NCBI GenBank assembly: GCA_026168455.1
Contig: CM047427.1
Location: 42,938,846-43,002,845 of the forward strand
DNA from: Theocolax elegans
Lineage: Eukaryota > Arthropoda > Insecta > Hymenoptera > Cerocephalidae
Length of the DNA: 64,000 nt
Reading direction: 5' to 3'
Both the position numbers and the translations under genes were made by a program. The notes beneath the pieces were generated by a model. The model saw nothing but the letters and a program-made list of their open reading frames with translations, ran no database searches and was not told the DNA's origin. This document shows, one piece after another, positions 31,536 through 42,789 of this stretch; within the stretch, counting starts at the first letter, position 1; every line of letters starts with the position of its first letter.

Positions 31536-33290
31536 ATGATACGTAGAACCAAACACGTTCTTCTATTACTCATCGTAACCAAAATCATCACGACAACCCC
31601 TACAAAACTAGAAAACGCGCCGAAATTCAAGATAACTAAATTATTGAACAATCCAGATATTTATTATGAATACCTAGGTGACTTAAGCCTAATCAGAAAT
31701 TAATGGAGAATCACCATCACATTAAATTGTCAAAATCTACAAGGGACCGTAGAAGGAAAAGAACAACAAATGAAAAATGCATACCAACAATGCCAACGTT
31801 ATCTAAATAACGAATGTTACGATATGATACCCGTAACGCAATTTTTACAACAGCTACAAACACTAAAACAGTATGCTGGCAACATTATCGAATACTTCAC
31901 ACTACCGACATTTAAAACACATCAAACAAATCTTCGCTCATTTACGAAACGAGGAGCCCCATTACAATTTGTTGGTTGGGCTAGTAAGAATTTATTCGGA
32001 ACTATGGACTCAGATGACAGAGAACAACTAACAAATGAAATAAACACATTATATGAACGACAGAATAATATGTCATTATTAGCCGCACAACAAACCCATA
32101 TTATCCGATCAAACCTGGAATCCATTCACGACGAACTACAAAAAAGGGAAAACCAAACAACAAAGTTATTTTATCAGCTAAACCAAGCAATCAATACGCT
32201 GACAACACATGAAAACAAAACAAAAATTACAGGAACAATCCTAACGTGGGTAATAGAATTTGAACAATCCCTAGGAATCTTCACAGAGTCTTATCGTACT
32301 CTACTTAGCGTCATAGAACAAACATCCAGAGGACACCTACATCCACTACTCTTATCGCAAGAACAATTACAACTACTAAAAGAAACAAATAACCACGAAG
32401 CAAGCCAAACTACACCCTGGCAAAGCCAAGAAATAACACCAGAATATTTATTCTCAGTATCCAAGACTACTGTTACTACTTCAAACGGTCGTTTAATCGT
32501 AACACTGTTATTTCCACTAGTAGACACAACCAAATTTTCAATATATAAGATACACCCGTTACCAGTACCTGTTAACCTGCATAAAAACATTACCAGTTAC
32601 GCCAGCGTAACACCTCGTCACACACATCTTTTCGTCACGCACAAACTTCATAACTATTTTCTATCTAATGAAAAATTCATATCTACCTGCATAAAACACG
32701 CAGCACTTTTCTTGTGCCCTCCAACAGAGCCCATCTTTGGAAATACCTTCGACTCGCCGTGCGAACACGCCCTCTTCAGCTCACCATCACATGAAGTTCT
32801 CGGAAAGTGCGACATCACGTTATCACGCAACGATAACCCAAAATGGATAAAACTGCTTTCAACGGATGAATGGTTATATTCAACTAGACACCCTACACAT
32901 ATAAAAATCGTATGCAACGATGAATCAAAACTGGATACAATGCTAGAAGGAACAGGAATCATATCGATCAACGGACGATGTACAGCTCACACATCAACTA
33001 CGACGCTATATGGCGTCAACAACCTGAATATTAACGAAACCTTCTTGTACAACCCAAACATCTCATTAAATCTAACATCGTTCATAACGAAAATCGTACC
33101 CATTCCAACCGAAACAACGAATTTGGATATAGAAAACGACTTAACAGCAACGATCAGTAATTGGGATAACAGCGAGGACTCCATTCCATTAAAACAACTG
33201 GAAACGAAATTCATCGAAATATCTCAACAACGAAGATCACAAGAGAACACCATAATCTACGCTACATCTGGTCTCGTAACTAATATATAA
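31536..33290 (+). pseudogene. env: Gypsy-3 envelope-like protein, one in-frame stop and a lost C-terminus
   Basis: A frame starting at ATG 31536 opens with a basic, then hydrophobic stretch that looks like a signal peptide. An in-frame TAA follows at 31701-31703, after which it is open from 31704 to 33290. A basic dipeptide followed by a glycine-containing hydrophobic stretch lies near residue 60 of the 506-codon ORF starting at 31770. It resembles the cleavage site and fusion peptide of insect retrovirus and baculovirus F-type envelopes. Cysteines are spread through the second half. The frame ends at 33290 where a membrane anchor would be expected; the anchor and tail continue in another frame. 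Function would have been membrane fusion; this copy is broken. Confidence 0.75.
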
Positions 33291-33759
33291 AATAATCACA
33301 ATAATATACTTTTTATTACAAAGATACTGCAAAATCGATTCTTATAAACGAAACACAAATAGGTCTACAAAAAAAAGTACTTTTGAAAGAAATTCTTCAC
33401 AAAGAAATAGCAGAAAAAGAGAAGAAATACCACTCACACTAAACATAAAACTTCCCGTAACGCTAGAACAAAACCAAAATATAACACACAGCACAAATCC
33501 AGTAAACACATACCGACTTCATGTACTCTCACCTGAAAACACCACTCTCAAACACCATGAATCATATTCTAGAAACACCTCCCCAAACCTTACATATTTT
33601 CCAGAAATCGAATTACATCAACCATCGCATCAAATGCATAACCACACTTCCAATAAACAATTAGATCCACCAAATAGAGTTTTAAATTCCATGCCTTCAC
33701 AATTATCGCTGACTCTCATGCCACATAATCTTCCTGACCAAAGCATAACATACGCCTAA
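33291..33759 (+). pseudogene. Envelope tail remnant in another frame
   Basis: A hydrophobic stretch followed by a polar, Asn/Pro/His-rich tail is readable in a frame different from the one ending at 33290, up to a stop at about 33757. It probably represents the anchor and cytoplasmic tail, cut off by a small indel. Confidence 0.5.
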
Positions 33760-33779
33760 ATTATAAATAAATGATAAAA

Positions 33780-33975
33780 TACACATACATATGCACGTTG
33801 TATTTTTAGAAACCATATATATATATATATGTATACCATACTAATGTGAAACCTATTATACAATTTACCTTATAAAACAAATACCCAGTAGGTGTAACAA
33901 AATTTATACACTCACCGTTTGTTTAATCCTCATCATCCAGCCCCAACCCCCCCCCCCCCCACAATACCGCACTGA
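33780..33975. other. Spacer with TA and C tracts
   Basis: Between the env tail and the antisense ORF lie a short TA repeat (about 33818-33831) and a C run (about 33947-33960). No gene. Confidence 0.5.
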
Positions 33976-35205
33976 TTACATGGCAGTACCCTTTCGCACA
34001 CAGAATCTGCACACGAAAGGATCCTCACTTGCACAACCCAAACACACCTTTCCCTTAGAGCAGGTCACACATATTTTCCACACTCCACCTTCATCACACA
34101 CCTCCATCCCACACTCCAAGCAAAAGGGAACACCTAGTAAATTATTAGGAATTACGGGTTCCTTAGATTTCGACGAAATCCGGTTCCTCAACCCCAAAGC
34201 AATGGACCTCGCCAAACCATCAGTCGACCTTCCTCCATTCAAAAACAATTTTTCGTAAATTTCCCTCTCCGAAAATCCTTGTTTCCTTAGTTTTTCTCTT
34301 TCCCGATGTAACCTCTGCCTTTTGTTCGTAGCTTCCCGCCTCTCTTCCACTAACGCTGCTCCTCCTTTTCTCTTCTTCTTATTCCCACAATCAGAATTTT
34401 TTAAACAAACTGCCGGCTGATTACCTATACACTCCTCAATCAACTTCCTTATCTCCTGAGTGTGCAGAGTATTATGATTTGAATTAGGAGAATCCACAGA
34501 TAAATCAATGACTTCAGACATACCAGCTCCTTCTACAGCAAATAATGAATCGCTAGAAACCTGTTTTTCACCCGTCAAGTCGGAAACAACACCAATCATA
34601 CTGACGATAGGATTAATATCAACAAAAGCAGAAACCTCACTGTCTTGACCGTTTTTCTCTTCACCCACGATCTCAGAAACAATCTCAACATTCGATGTCT
34701 CAGAATCATGTTGACGAACAGAAACGTCATCGGAAATTAAAATTTGAGAAGTTAAATCTCCATCCCAAACTGCCTTCATAATCTCACACTGCGAAAACGC
34801 GTCGCGTAACTTCAAACTCTCCGTCTGCACATCAACGTCACACGAACTTCTGAGATTACACTGAGTCGACACCGAATTCTTTAAAGCTAAATCACTTTGA
34901 CATGTCGCGTCCACACCACAACATATTTCACATTGAATACCAATGCTATTCACCGGCACACCATTCTGACTCAGATTATTAAAATGTCCCAAATTGTCCC
35001 TTGTGATAAAACACCAACGTTGATCTCGACAAAAATCACGCATCTCTCGACGAAAATCACGCATTTCCTCCAGAAATTCACGTCTTTGCTCCCGCATTTC
35101 GTCCCAAAAAAGTCGACGTTGTTCATACTTTTCTTCGTCGAGTAACCTTAGAACATCACGTAAATTATAATATGAACCACTTGAACTCATTGTCTCACTT
35201 ATCAC
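33976..35205 (-). CDS. Antisense ORF with coiled coil and cysteine-rich finger, function unknown
   Basis: 409 codons, uninterrupted, on the strand opposite to Gypsy-3, between env and the 3' LTR. I do not recognise the family. Residues about 20-65 are a charged helix (LLDEEKYEQRRLFWDEMREQ and similar), likely a coiled coil. Residues about 85-150 hold several Cys/Gln motifs (IGIQCE, STQCN, DVQTE, FSQCE). A basic, possibly nuclear-targeting region follows near 290-325 (NKKKRKGG, KRQRLHREREK). The C-terminus has nine cysteines as CLEC, one C, CVTC, CLGC and CRFC, a likely two-zinc finger of RING, PHD or FYVE type. The intact frame stands out among the decayed neighbours. It may be an antisense accessory gene of the element or a captured gene. 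The start is the first methionine; MSSSG, five codons later, is an alternative. Confidence 0.6.
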   Translation of the reverse strand: MISETMSSSGSYYNLRDVLRLLDEEKYEQRRLFWDEMREQRREFLEEMRDFRREMRDFCRDQRWCFITRDNLGHFNNLSQNGVPVNSIGIQCEICCGVDATCQSDLALKNSVSTQCNLRSSCDVDVQTESLKLRDAFSQCEIMKAVWDGDLTSQILISDDVSVRQHDSETSNVEIVSEIVGEEKNGQDSEVSAFVDINPIVSMIGVVSDLTGEKQVSSDSLFAVEGAGMSEVIDLSVDSPNSNHNTLHTQEIRKLIEECIGNQPAVCLKNSDCGNKKKRKGGAALVEERREATNKRQRLHREREKLRKQGFSEREIYEKLFLNGGRSTDGLARSIALGLRNRISSKSKEPVIPNNLLGVPFCLECGMEVCDEGGVWKICVTCSKGKVCLGCASEDPFVCRFCVRKGTAM

Positions 35206-37092
35206 AAAAAAAAAGAAAAAAAAGAAAAATACACTTCGCGAAGTTTACGAACCTACGCCGATATAATAAACAGAATACGCACGAAACTAAATAAAAATAA
35301 CTCAAAAACAACTAAAATTACAATTATAAAAATTAATTAAACAATTAAAAGACAATTTGTTAATAATAACCAAAAGAAATGATATTTGAAAATAAAATTG
35401 TATAAACCACGAGGCTCGCGCAAAGACAGACCACGTCGCTACTAATGCAGTTGCATCGAGAAACGCATTCGCGCATGTGCTATAGATCCCGTATGCACAT
35501 AACTAAAGCAATACATTGAATTCAATAGAACCAAAATCTGTGCCCCCTAATTAAGACAAAAGAAGAAAAATAGAACACGTGTGGACATCTCTGGGTCATC
35601 AAACAAATCAGATGATTAATTACCTACAATCCTTTTCCCCGCGAAAACCACTTGAATTTAAAATAACCACAACTATACACATGTACATGAACACACATAC
35701 ACTCTTCCCCTCACAAATATATACACAATACCTTCAAATAACGACTGAACGTTAGATTAACATTTACATTAACAACCAAATTTATTATAAACAAATTTTA
35801 CAACATTTCAGAAATTTAACTTAAAAATACGTAATTTCAACTTTTTAACATTATAGTACACATATATGGGTCAATAATCACAGTTTTCTGAAAGTTGCAA
35901 AATTATAAATAAATGATAATAACTCAGTAACTTACAAAGATATAAGCGTCATTTCTCGCCATAATTTGTTAATTAAGCCTCCTCTACTAGGTAAAATAAT
36001 GAAAAATCGAACATGGCAAAATTATTTATTTATTCGGAAGTTACACGAAAACTAAACATTATATACAAATATAAACCACATCTAATTTTACAATTAAGCA
36101 GTCTTCATCGATTAACTACCGTAAACATAAAATTTGTCAATAATGTTATAAACAATTTAACTTATTTATATCGAAAATTCAAGCTATATCAAAATTAAAA
36201 ATTGAATAACTACCACTATAACATATACAAAATAACTGTTACATTATAAAAATTAGAAATAAATAATTAAATTGTTTAAAAGCGATTAAATCGATGAATT
36301 ATGCATTTACACGAATTCCACATAGCCTTAATTTTACAATTAAGACCAAAGATAATAATTTATCAGGCAAAAACAAAACCACATTATATTGTTATTAACA
36401 ATGAAATTGTTAATTTAAAATCACGAATAATAGATAAAACCATATCATTCATTGTATCCATCAAAGCGATAAATAAATGCACATAAATATCAAGAAGTCG
36501 AAAGTTAACAAATTAATTGTTTATTAAGCTATAAAATCAAAACTATTAAAAATTCTAATAAAATAAACCCACCAAATTTTACAACTAAGGACAAAATTAA
36601 TATTAATATAGGAAATAATGCAATAAAGTTAATTAGTTAACAACAATTAATTTGTTAATTATCAATTTCAAAGTTACGAAATATCAAAAATGCGAAGTAT
36701 ACTCGTAAAAATAACCTACCAGCAATGAGAATTACCAAATATGTTACTTTTAACGTAAAGAAACTATTTATAAAAACATTTTGAAACAATTTAACAACAT
36801 ACAATTATAAACAAATGTACGATTCCGATACGAGTTAAAAACCAAATCATGTATTACATTAATAAAATACTGCGATTGTACAACTGAAATGTAATGAAAA
36901 TACGAATTAACCTAAGCAAAAATGATAATATTATGTAAAGTCAGAACCGATAATGACTAAAACCAAAACTTATAACGATTGTAATGCACTACTGACACAA
37001 AACGAAGCATCAGCAACCGCCGCCGTTACACGTGATTCGTTGTTTCACCTAGTTTAAAACTCATTCTGATTGCCGGGGACGGCAATCGACGT
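35206..37092. repeat. AT-rich zone with degenerate 240-bp repeats
   Basis: No supported gene. A phrase like AATTTTACAATTAAG recurs near 36082, 36328 and 36570, about 240 bases apart, each followed by similar AT-rich text. This suggests a decayed tandem repeat. Just before the polypurine tract is a perfect hairpin, GATTGCC GGGGAC GGCAATC (about 37069-37088). The zone lies upstream of the antisense ORF and could hold its promoter. Confidence 0.5.
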
Positions 37093-37103
37093 AAAGGGGG
37101 GGA
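37093..37103 (+). other. Gypsy-3 polypurine tract
   Basis: AAAGGGGGGGA lies directly before an LTR-like TGTGACGTCCC. Its position and strand agree with Gypsy-3 being plus-oriented. Confidence 0.75.
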
Positions 37104-37630
37104 TGTGACGTCCCATAGACGTCTAAATATATTTAGTTATAATAATATATATTTTTATAAGTTGACAAAATCGAATTATAAAGAACACGCGTAGAAATGA
37201 AAATTAAGCTTAATTCGCGAGACGGCATCGGTCGCTGACTGCTAAAGCATCGACGCAGCATTTTTGCAATAAAGTCAAGAACCTAAGCTTTATGCGCGTC
37301 GATCGCTTATTGGTTCAAATCAAGGACGCAAACGGCTCTTCAAATTGTAAATTCGAACAATACGTCAGACTAATTTCTTCCTCCGAGCCGTTTGCCTCCG
37401 GACTTAGAGAACCCGCGAGTCCAACGTACGCAACCTGGTTAACGTGTCCCAGGAAGTGAGTTGATAGAATAGTGTCTCCGCCGTAGGATCGCCGGCGTTA
37501 GTGAATTAAATACATATCACAGAGATATTAATTGATTAGAACCGATTAATATCGTGCATCCGACGAAAAGGATCCGACCTTCGAGCAGTCGCTAACGAAA
37601 TTCGACGGTAGCAGAAGGATAAGGGCCCGT
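37104..37630 (+). repeat. Gypsy-3 3' LTR, truncated by palindrome
   Basis: It starts TGTGACGTCCCATAGACGTC after the polypurine tract and has the mixed AT/GC composition of an insect Gypsy LTR. It breaks at 37631 where the family B palindrome begins. No 5' partner is present in the window, so its true length is unknown. Confidence 0.65.
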
Positions 37631-39242
37631 TGGTTCTCTGTGACATCGAAGATGAAAAAAATAAATACTGCTATAACTGTGGGAATATGTTTTAGAGGTA
37701 TCCAGTAGTTCTCCTGAATTTTTTCAGATTTTTTCTGGGCCATTATTTTAAGTTACAGAGAGTCAAAGTTGACAATTTAGCACTTTTTTGCATTATATGC
37801 CCATTTTCATGAATTTTTAGCTCCCAGGGGATGCATTTTTCACTAAAAACATAAATATGACTTTTTTTGTAAAATTTTCCGAACTTTTCATTAAAAATAC
37901 TTTTAAAGACATAAATGTATGCTGTCACACTCTTGTAAGCCATTTGAACCTTAAATAGTGAAAATCAGCAATTCTGCTCCGGACTCTGGTAACCTAATTT
38001 TATAGTCAGAAACTGCCTCAAAATTTCCAGAGTGGGTCTAAATCATTAAGATCACTTATGGTCAAAATATCCGGGAAAAGTGCCCGAAATATTAATAGAA
38101 ATGTATATTTGTTGTCTTATAACGATGAATCTAGTAGTATGTTCATTGCAAAAAAATTTATGCACTTACCTTGGAATGGTAGAAAAGTATCTCCACTTAT
38201 TTCAGTATCCATCTAATCCCCTGTAAGCTGCTAAAAATACAAATATTATTATAAAATTATAAAAAATTATTTTTTAAACATTTATAATGCTGGATTTTTA
38301 GTTTTACATCCCTTACAAGAATTATAATACTAATCTGAAGGATTACTATAAAAGTATCAACATTGTTATTATTATTATTCAGCAATACATTGTTTAGATT
38401 TCACAAACTTGTCACTGTCGTGTTATCAAATTATTCATTATAATTATATATCCGATTTATTTATATATCTTTTGTATTAAATACGTATATTCAGTTATTG
38501 TAATAATGATGTTTATATATTTATAGTAATCCTTCAGATTAGTATTATAATTCTTGTAAGGGATGTAAAACTAAAAATTCAGCATTATAAATGTTTAAAA
38601 ATTAATTTTTTATAATTTTATAATAATATTTGTATATTTAGCAGCTTACAGGGGATTAGATGGATATTGAAACAAGTGGAGATACTTTTCTACCACTCCA
38701 AGGTAAGTGCACAAATTTTTTTGCAATGATCATGCTACTAGATTCATCGTTATAAGTCAACAAATATACATTTCTATTAATATTTCGGGCACTTTTCCCG
38801 GATATTTTGACCATAAGTGATCTTAATGATTTAGACCCACTCTGGAAATTTTGAGGCAGTTTCTGACTATAAAATTAGGTTACCCAGAGTCCGGAGCAGA
38901 ATTGCTGATTTTCACTATTTAAGGTTTAAATGGCTTACAAGAGTGTGACAGCATACATTTATGTCTTTAAAAGTATTTTTAATGAAAAGTTCGGAAAATT
39001 TTACAAAAAAAGTCATATTTATGTTTTTAATGAAAAATGCATCCCCTGGGAGCTAAAAATTCATGAAAATGGGCATATAATGCAAAAAAGTGCTAAAATG
39101 TCAACTTTGACTCTCTGTAACTTAAAATAATGGCCCAGAAAAAATCTGAAAAATTTCAGGAGAACTACTGGATACCTCTAAAACATATTCCCACAGTTAT
39201 AGCAATATTTATTTTTTTCATCTTCGATGTCACAGAGAACCA
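37631..39242. repeat. Long palindrome, family B
   Basis: 1.61 kb. The left arm is 37631 to about 38385 and the right arm about 38495 to 39242. The outer ends are GGTTCTCTGTGACATCGAAG. The spacer is about 110 bases and AT-rich. The arms differ at scattered positions (for example 37857 and 39028). It is unrelated in sequence to family A. The mirrored 66-codon frames in the arms are not genes. The right end abuts a TA microsatellite. No clear target duplication is visible. Confidence 0.88.
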
Positions 39243-39244
39243 CC

Positions 39245-39247
<3 letters not shown>

Positions 39248-39291
<44 letters not shown>
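39248..39291. repeat. TA microsatellite
   Basis: A run of alternating T and A of about 44 bases between the family B palindrome and the outer PLE. Confidence 0.9.
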
Positions 39292-39294
<3 letters not shown>

Positions 39295-39459
39295 CGAGTA
39301 CTATCACAGACATACGTACATAATAATACGTCAGATATATCAGCACTTTAAATTTCTAAGACTATGAAAGTAAATACTATTCAAAAACTTTGTCATCTTT
39401 TCATTAATATTATTAGGGTCACATTTTATATGAATCATTTCAGAATTAGTCTTTTATTG

Positions 39460-39800
39460 TAATTCACTTATACATCTAAAATTTTTGTAATATCTCAATT
39501 AAATTCATGGTTAGAGTTTTTTACATGTTGATTTACAACCGAATCTGGATTATTGTTTTTCACATGTTCATTGATTCTGGTTTTTAAAAAACGTTTGGTT
39601 TCACCGACATAAGAATTTATAAGCAACGTTTGTTTGAACCCGTTTGTTGGTAGCATCTTTACCTAATTTTATTACCAAATTTAAATGTTTTCTAACTAAC
39701 GGCAACACTTGAATATTGTAAGATAATAAAATGTTTGCTAATTAATCAAAATTATCTAAATAAGGTAGAGAAACATAGGTTAAACGATTTACTTTTCTTG
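39460..39800 (-). pseudogene. Outer PLE, GIY-YIG endonuclease end
   Basis: On the minus strand, RLTYVSLPYLDNFD is followed by a degenerate endonuclease region with SYVGETKRFLKTRINEHVKN and VVNQHVKNSNHEFN. This is the GIY-YIG signature also seen in the younger PLE (SYVGQTKRQIITRINEHK). Frame breaks occur throughout. It continues the RT pieces at 48139-49165 across the inserted dimer. Confidence 0.75.
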
Positions 39801-39915
39801 TTGAAATTTTGATTTTATCACTTGGTATTTTTTAATATCAGTTGAATAGAATTTATCGATCTTCCCAAGTCAGAGGTGAAGGTAAAAAAGAAATTTTAAC
39901 ACATTTTTCTTTTTT

Positions 39916-39955
39916 CGTAACGTTTCGGTAGACAATGCTACCCTCTTCAGACTGT
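39916..39955 (-). ncRNA. Hammerhead-ribozyme-like core, left end of PLE dimer
   Basis: The minus strand reads CTGAAGA, one unpaired base, a 5-bp stem GGTAG..CTACC, then GAAA and ACGTT. This is the hammerhead conserved box, stem II, second box and a very short stem III. Stem I shows only about two clear pairs. Hammerheads are established in Penelope-like elements. It mirrors 47891-47930. Confidence 0.5.
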
Positions 39956-40295
39956 ATAAAATTTATTAATTTCGATTAGTACATCTCAGAATATAATGTA
40001 AACCGGGAACGTAAATTAAAAAAATTTTAAAAATATACCTTCTAATATCAATATCGTTCAATGTTTACAATATTATTTCGCCGCAAGTCGATTTAAATTT
40101 TTGCTTTTTTTTCCTCATTCTAAACACGAGGAAACGTCAAACAGATGTATACACGACGAAAATTTCTGCTGTATATGAAACAATACCAGATTCGCGCTTT
40201 CTTATATAGGGATAATTAGTAAGTTTGTGTTTGTATTTTTTCTATTGATGACGCATGATCAAGGTTGTGTACAGTACGTTTGATTTCAGATAAAT

Positions 40296-42215
40296 TTAAA
40301 GGCTTTTCATTCTATATATAATTTGCGAATACTGTTTATTTAATTTAATTGAGTCTTCTTGTTTGTTTATTAAATGTTTTTGTAAATTTATGTGTACCAT
40401 TTCAGATGCAATTCTTTTTCCGTAATTCGGTTCTTTATCTAAAATCTTAAAATTTTGCCAATCAAAATCGTGTTGATTATTTTGTACGTGTTGAAAGATC
40501 ATAGAATTTTTGTTAGTTTTATGTTCATTTATTCGGGTAATTATTTGTCTTTTTGTTTGTCCTACATACGAAGCATCACAATTGTTGCAATTTAATTTAT
40601 ATACTATGTTATTTTGAGTTTTTCTATCAGTTTTATCTTTTCCTTTAATTATGATATTACTTAATTTGTTTTCAATAATTGGAATTGTTTTTATTCCGTG
40701 TTTTTTAAATTCTGATGATACTTTTTCATAAAAACCATTTAAGTAAGGTAGTGTTATTGTTGATTTGTAGTTATTGTTTTCATTTCTATAGTGGTTAGTT
40801 GTCTGTTGGTTTAAGACTGTAAGTCGTTTTTTAACGTATCTATTTATAAATTTTTTTGGATAGCTATTTTTTATTAAATACTCTTTTATTTTATTGATGT
40901 TTTGTTTGTGGTAATTTTTATCTGTAAGTTTAGTTGCTCTATCTACTAAGTTGTAAACCATCGCAATCTTTTGTGAAATTAGATAAGCTGAGTTGAAATT
41001 TAAAAACCGTGCCGAGAAAGTGGGTTTTGTATACCTGTCTGTTATAATTTTATTGTCGTTTTTTATTAGTAATGTATCTAAAAAGCTGATTTTATTGTTC
41101 TGTTCAATTTCATAGGTGAATTGTAATTTTGGGTCGTAGGAGTTGAAAATGTGTAACATTTCGAAAATTTTATCTGTAGGAATGCATGTTATTATGTCGT
41201 CTACATACCTATAATAAAAAATGGGTTTAAAACTTAATTTGTTTAAACATTCAGTCTCGAGATCTTCCATAACTATATCAGCGAGTAAACCTGATGTTGC
41301 TGCGCCCATAGGTGTGCCATCTGTTTGTTTAAAGTATTTATTGTTAAATTGAAAATATGTATTGTTAATTAGGTAGTTAGATGCATTTATTATTTCTCTT
41401 ATTGGCATTTCTGTCTTTTGTACAATTTGACTACTCCTTCTTTCTATGCTTTTTCTTATTAATGAACAACTTATGTTTGTAAACAAAGATTGAGCGTCTA
41501 GGCTAACAAGAGAATATTCGCTCGGTTTATTTATGTCTTTGATTTTATGTATAAAATCAATGCTATTTTTTATATATGATTTCGGTTTCAATATGCAGTT
41601 AGAAAGGATTTTATATAACTGTTTGGATAAAAATTCAGTTGGTGATCCTATTGTAGATACTATTGGTCTCAAAGGTACATTTTCTTTATGTATTTGTGGC
41701 AAACCGTAACATTTTGGCAGTGAAGTGTTCGTTTGTGTTAAACGAGTAGAATTGTATTTTTTATCTAAGAATCCGTTATCATTCCATTTTTTGAGAAAAT
41801 TATAAGAGCATTTTTGTAGAGATTTTAATGGATTTTTTTGTATAGTTTGGTATGAATTGTTATCTGATAGTAATAATTCCATTTTGTCAATATATTCTTT
41901 CTTATTCATAACAACGGTAGTGTTTCCTTTGTCGGCGTAAGTTATAATAATATCTTTGTGTTTTTTTATAAAATCTTGCGTTTCTTTATGTTTTTGTAGT
42001 AAAATGGTATTTTTGATCGGTATATGTTTTGTTTTATTTTTTAAATGTATATCTATATTTTCAACTAAGTTTTGTCTTAGTGAATCAACAAGTTCTTCAT
42101 TTATTTCATTCATAAAAAAGAAATTTTCTAAAGATTTTATATAACTGACTGATATTTTATTGTTTAACGTAAATGGTAAACTAAATTTGGGTCCTAGTGA
42201 AATTATATCAGCCAC
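40296..42215 (-). CDS. PLE reverse transcriptase with GIY-YIG endonuclease (copy A)
   Basis: 639 codons without interruption. In order it has the N-terminal ITYADKGNTTVVMNKKEYID, RT fingers (LPQIHKENVPLRPIVS) and palm motif A (LVSLDAQSLFTNI). Then come GTPMGAATSGLLADIVMEDL, motif C with YRYVDDIITC near residue 340 and KISFLDTLLIK. At the C-terminus the GIY-YIG endonuclease reads IVYKLNCNNCDASYVGQTKR. This architecture is that of endonuclease-bearing PLEs, which copy their RNA at a nicked target. The 5' part of the frame (42252-42780) is separated by one in-frame TGA. It is the best-preserved enzyme frame in the PLE cluster. Confidence 0.9.
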   Translation of the reverse strand: MADIISLGPKFSLPFTLNNKISVSYIKSLENFFFMNEINEELVDSLRQNLVENIDIHLKNKTKHIPIKNTILLQKHKETQDFIKKHKDIIITYADKGNTTVVMNKKEYIDKMELLLSDNNSYQTIQKNPLKSLQKCSYNFLKKWNDNGFLDKKYNSTRLTQTNTSLPKCYGLPQIHKENVPLRPIVSTIGSPTEFLSKQLYKILSNCILKPKSYIKNSIDFIHKIKDINKPSEYSLVSLDAQSLFTNISCSLIRKSIERRSSQIVQKTEMPIREIINASNYLINNTYFQFNNKYFKQTDGTPMGAATSGLLADIVMEDLETECLNKLSFKPIFYYRYVDDIITCIPTDKIFEMLHIFNSYDPKLQFTYEIEQNNKISFLDTLLIKNDNKIITDRYTKPTFSARFLNFNSAYLISQKIAMVYNLVDRATKLTDKNYHKQNINKIKEYLIKNSYPKKFINRYVKKRLTVLNQQTTNHYRNENNNYKSTITLPYLNGFYEKVSSEFKKHGIKTIPIIENKLSNIIIKGKDKTDRKTQNNIVYKLNCNNCDASYVGQTKRQIITRINEHKTNKNSMIFQHVQNNQHDFDWQNFKILDKEPNYGKRIASEMVHINLQKHLINKQEDSIKLNKQYSQIIYRMKSL

Positions 42216-42251
42216 GTTGTTAGGTATTTCAATATCTGTTAAATTTTTAAT

Positions 42252-42780
42252 TCAGTTTTTAGTGTTTGTATTCTTGGTTAAATTATTTTGTGTAGAATTC
42301 TTTATTTTTTTGTTATGTTTAATATTTATATTATCTTGGTATCGTGTATTATTATTTATTTTTTTAAAAAGATTTTGAGGCAAAAGATTTTTAAGATTTT
42401 TACTAAGCAATTCATTCTTTTTTTCCAATTTTGTAATATGAATGCAAATATCTTCTATTTCAATATTTAAAAGTTTGATTTTGAAATTTTCAAGAAGACT
42501 ATTAAATTTTTTGTTACCAGTATTGCTGTAGAAAGACAGATGTTTCACGTTGCGATTTAATGTTTCGATATGTCGTGGTTTTCTATCATAAGTACGGCAT
42601 TGTAGAAGGAATTTTCGTTGGGCCTGATTCCTTGTTAATTGTCTTTGGGTGTATCCATTCACGAAGTTCTTGTCGAGTACAGATACCAAATCGTTGCTCG
42701 ATGTCATTGAAAAATTTAGAATTTTCTGAGATGACGTTGATTTCGAAGACCCTTGTAGATCCAAGGTCGATTGAGTTCAT
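42252..42780 (-). pseudogene. PLE N-terminal region (copy A), one frame break and a stop
   Basis: The frame ending at 42252 (FVNGYTQRQLTRNQAQRKFL, later FKIKLLNIEIEDICIHITKL) precedes the RT frame, from which it is separated by a single TGA at about 42252. Copy C (46333-45920) shows that translation likely starts MNSFDLGSTRV. In copy A an extra A in a homopolymer near 42708 shifts this start out of frame. The region is helical and lysine-rich, and its function in PLEs is unknown. Confidence 0.7.
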
Positions 42781-42789
42781 GTTGAAATC

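Larger units (their letters stand above)
22500..37630 (+). mobile_element. Gypsy-3: retrovirus-like Ty3/Gypsy element with env, defective
   Basis: In plus-strand order it has protease, RT, RNase H (interrupted by a foldback element), a long linker with a macrodomain-like part, integrase and an envelope-like frame. These are followed by an antisense ORF, an AT-rich repeat zone, a polypurine tract (37093-37103) and a 3' LTR beginning at 37104. No gag and no 5' LTR are visible, so the 5' end is truncated. In-frame stops and frame breaks occur in protease/RT, at the pol end and in env. The gene order matches insect endogenous retroviruses (errantivirus-type). It is an old, non-functional copy. 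Confidence 0.8.

Noticed and set aside
37743..37943. 66-codon frame mirrored at 38930-39130
   Set aside because: The frame exists twice only because the palindrome arms are reverse complements; no domain is present.
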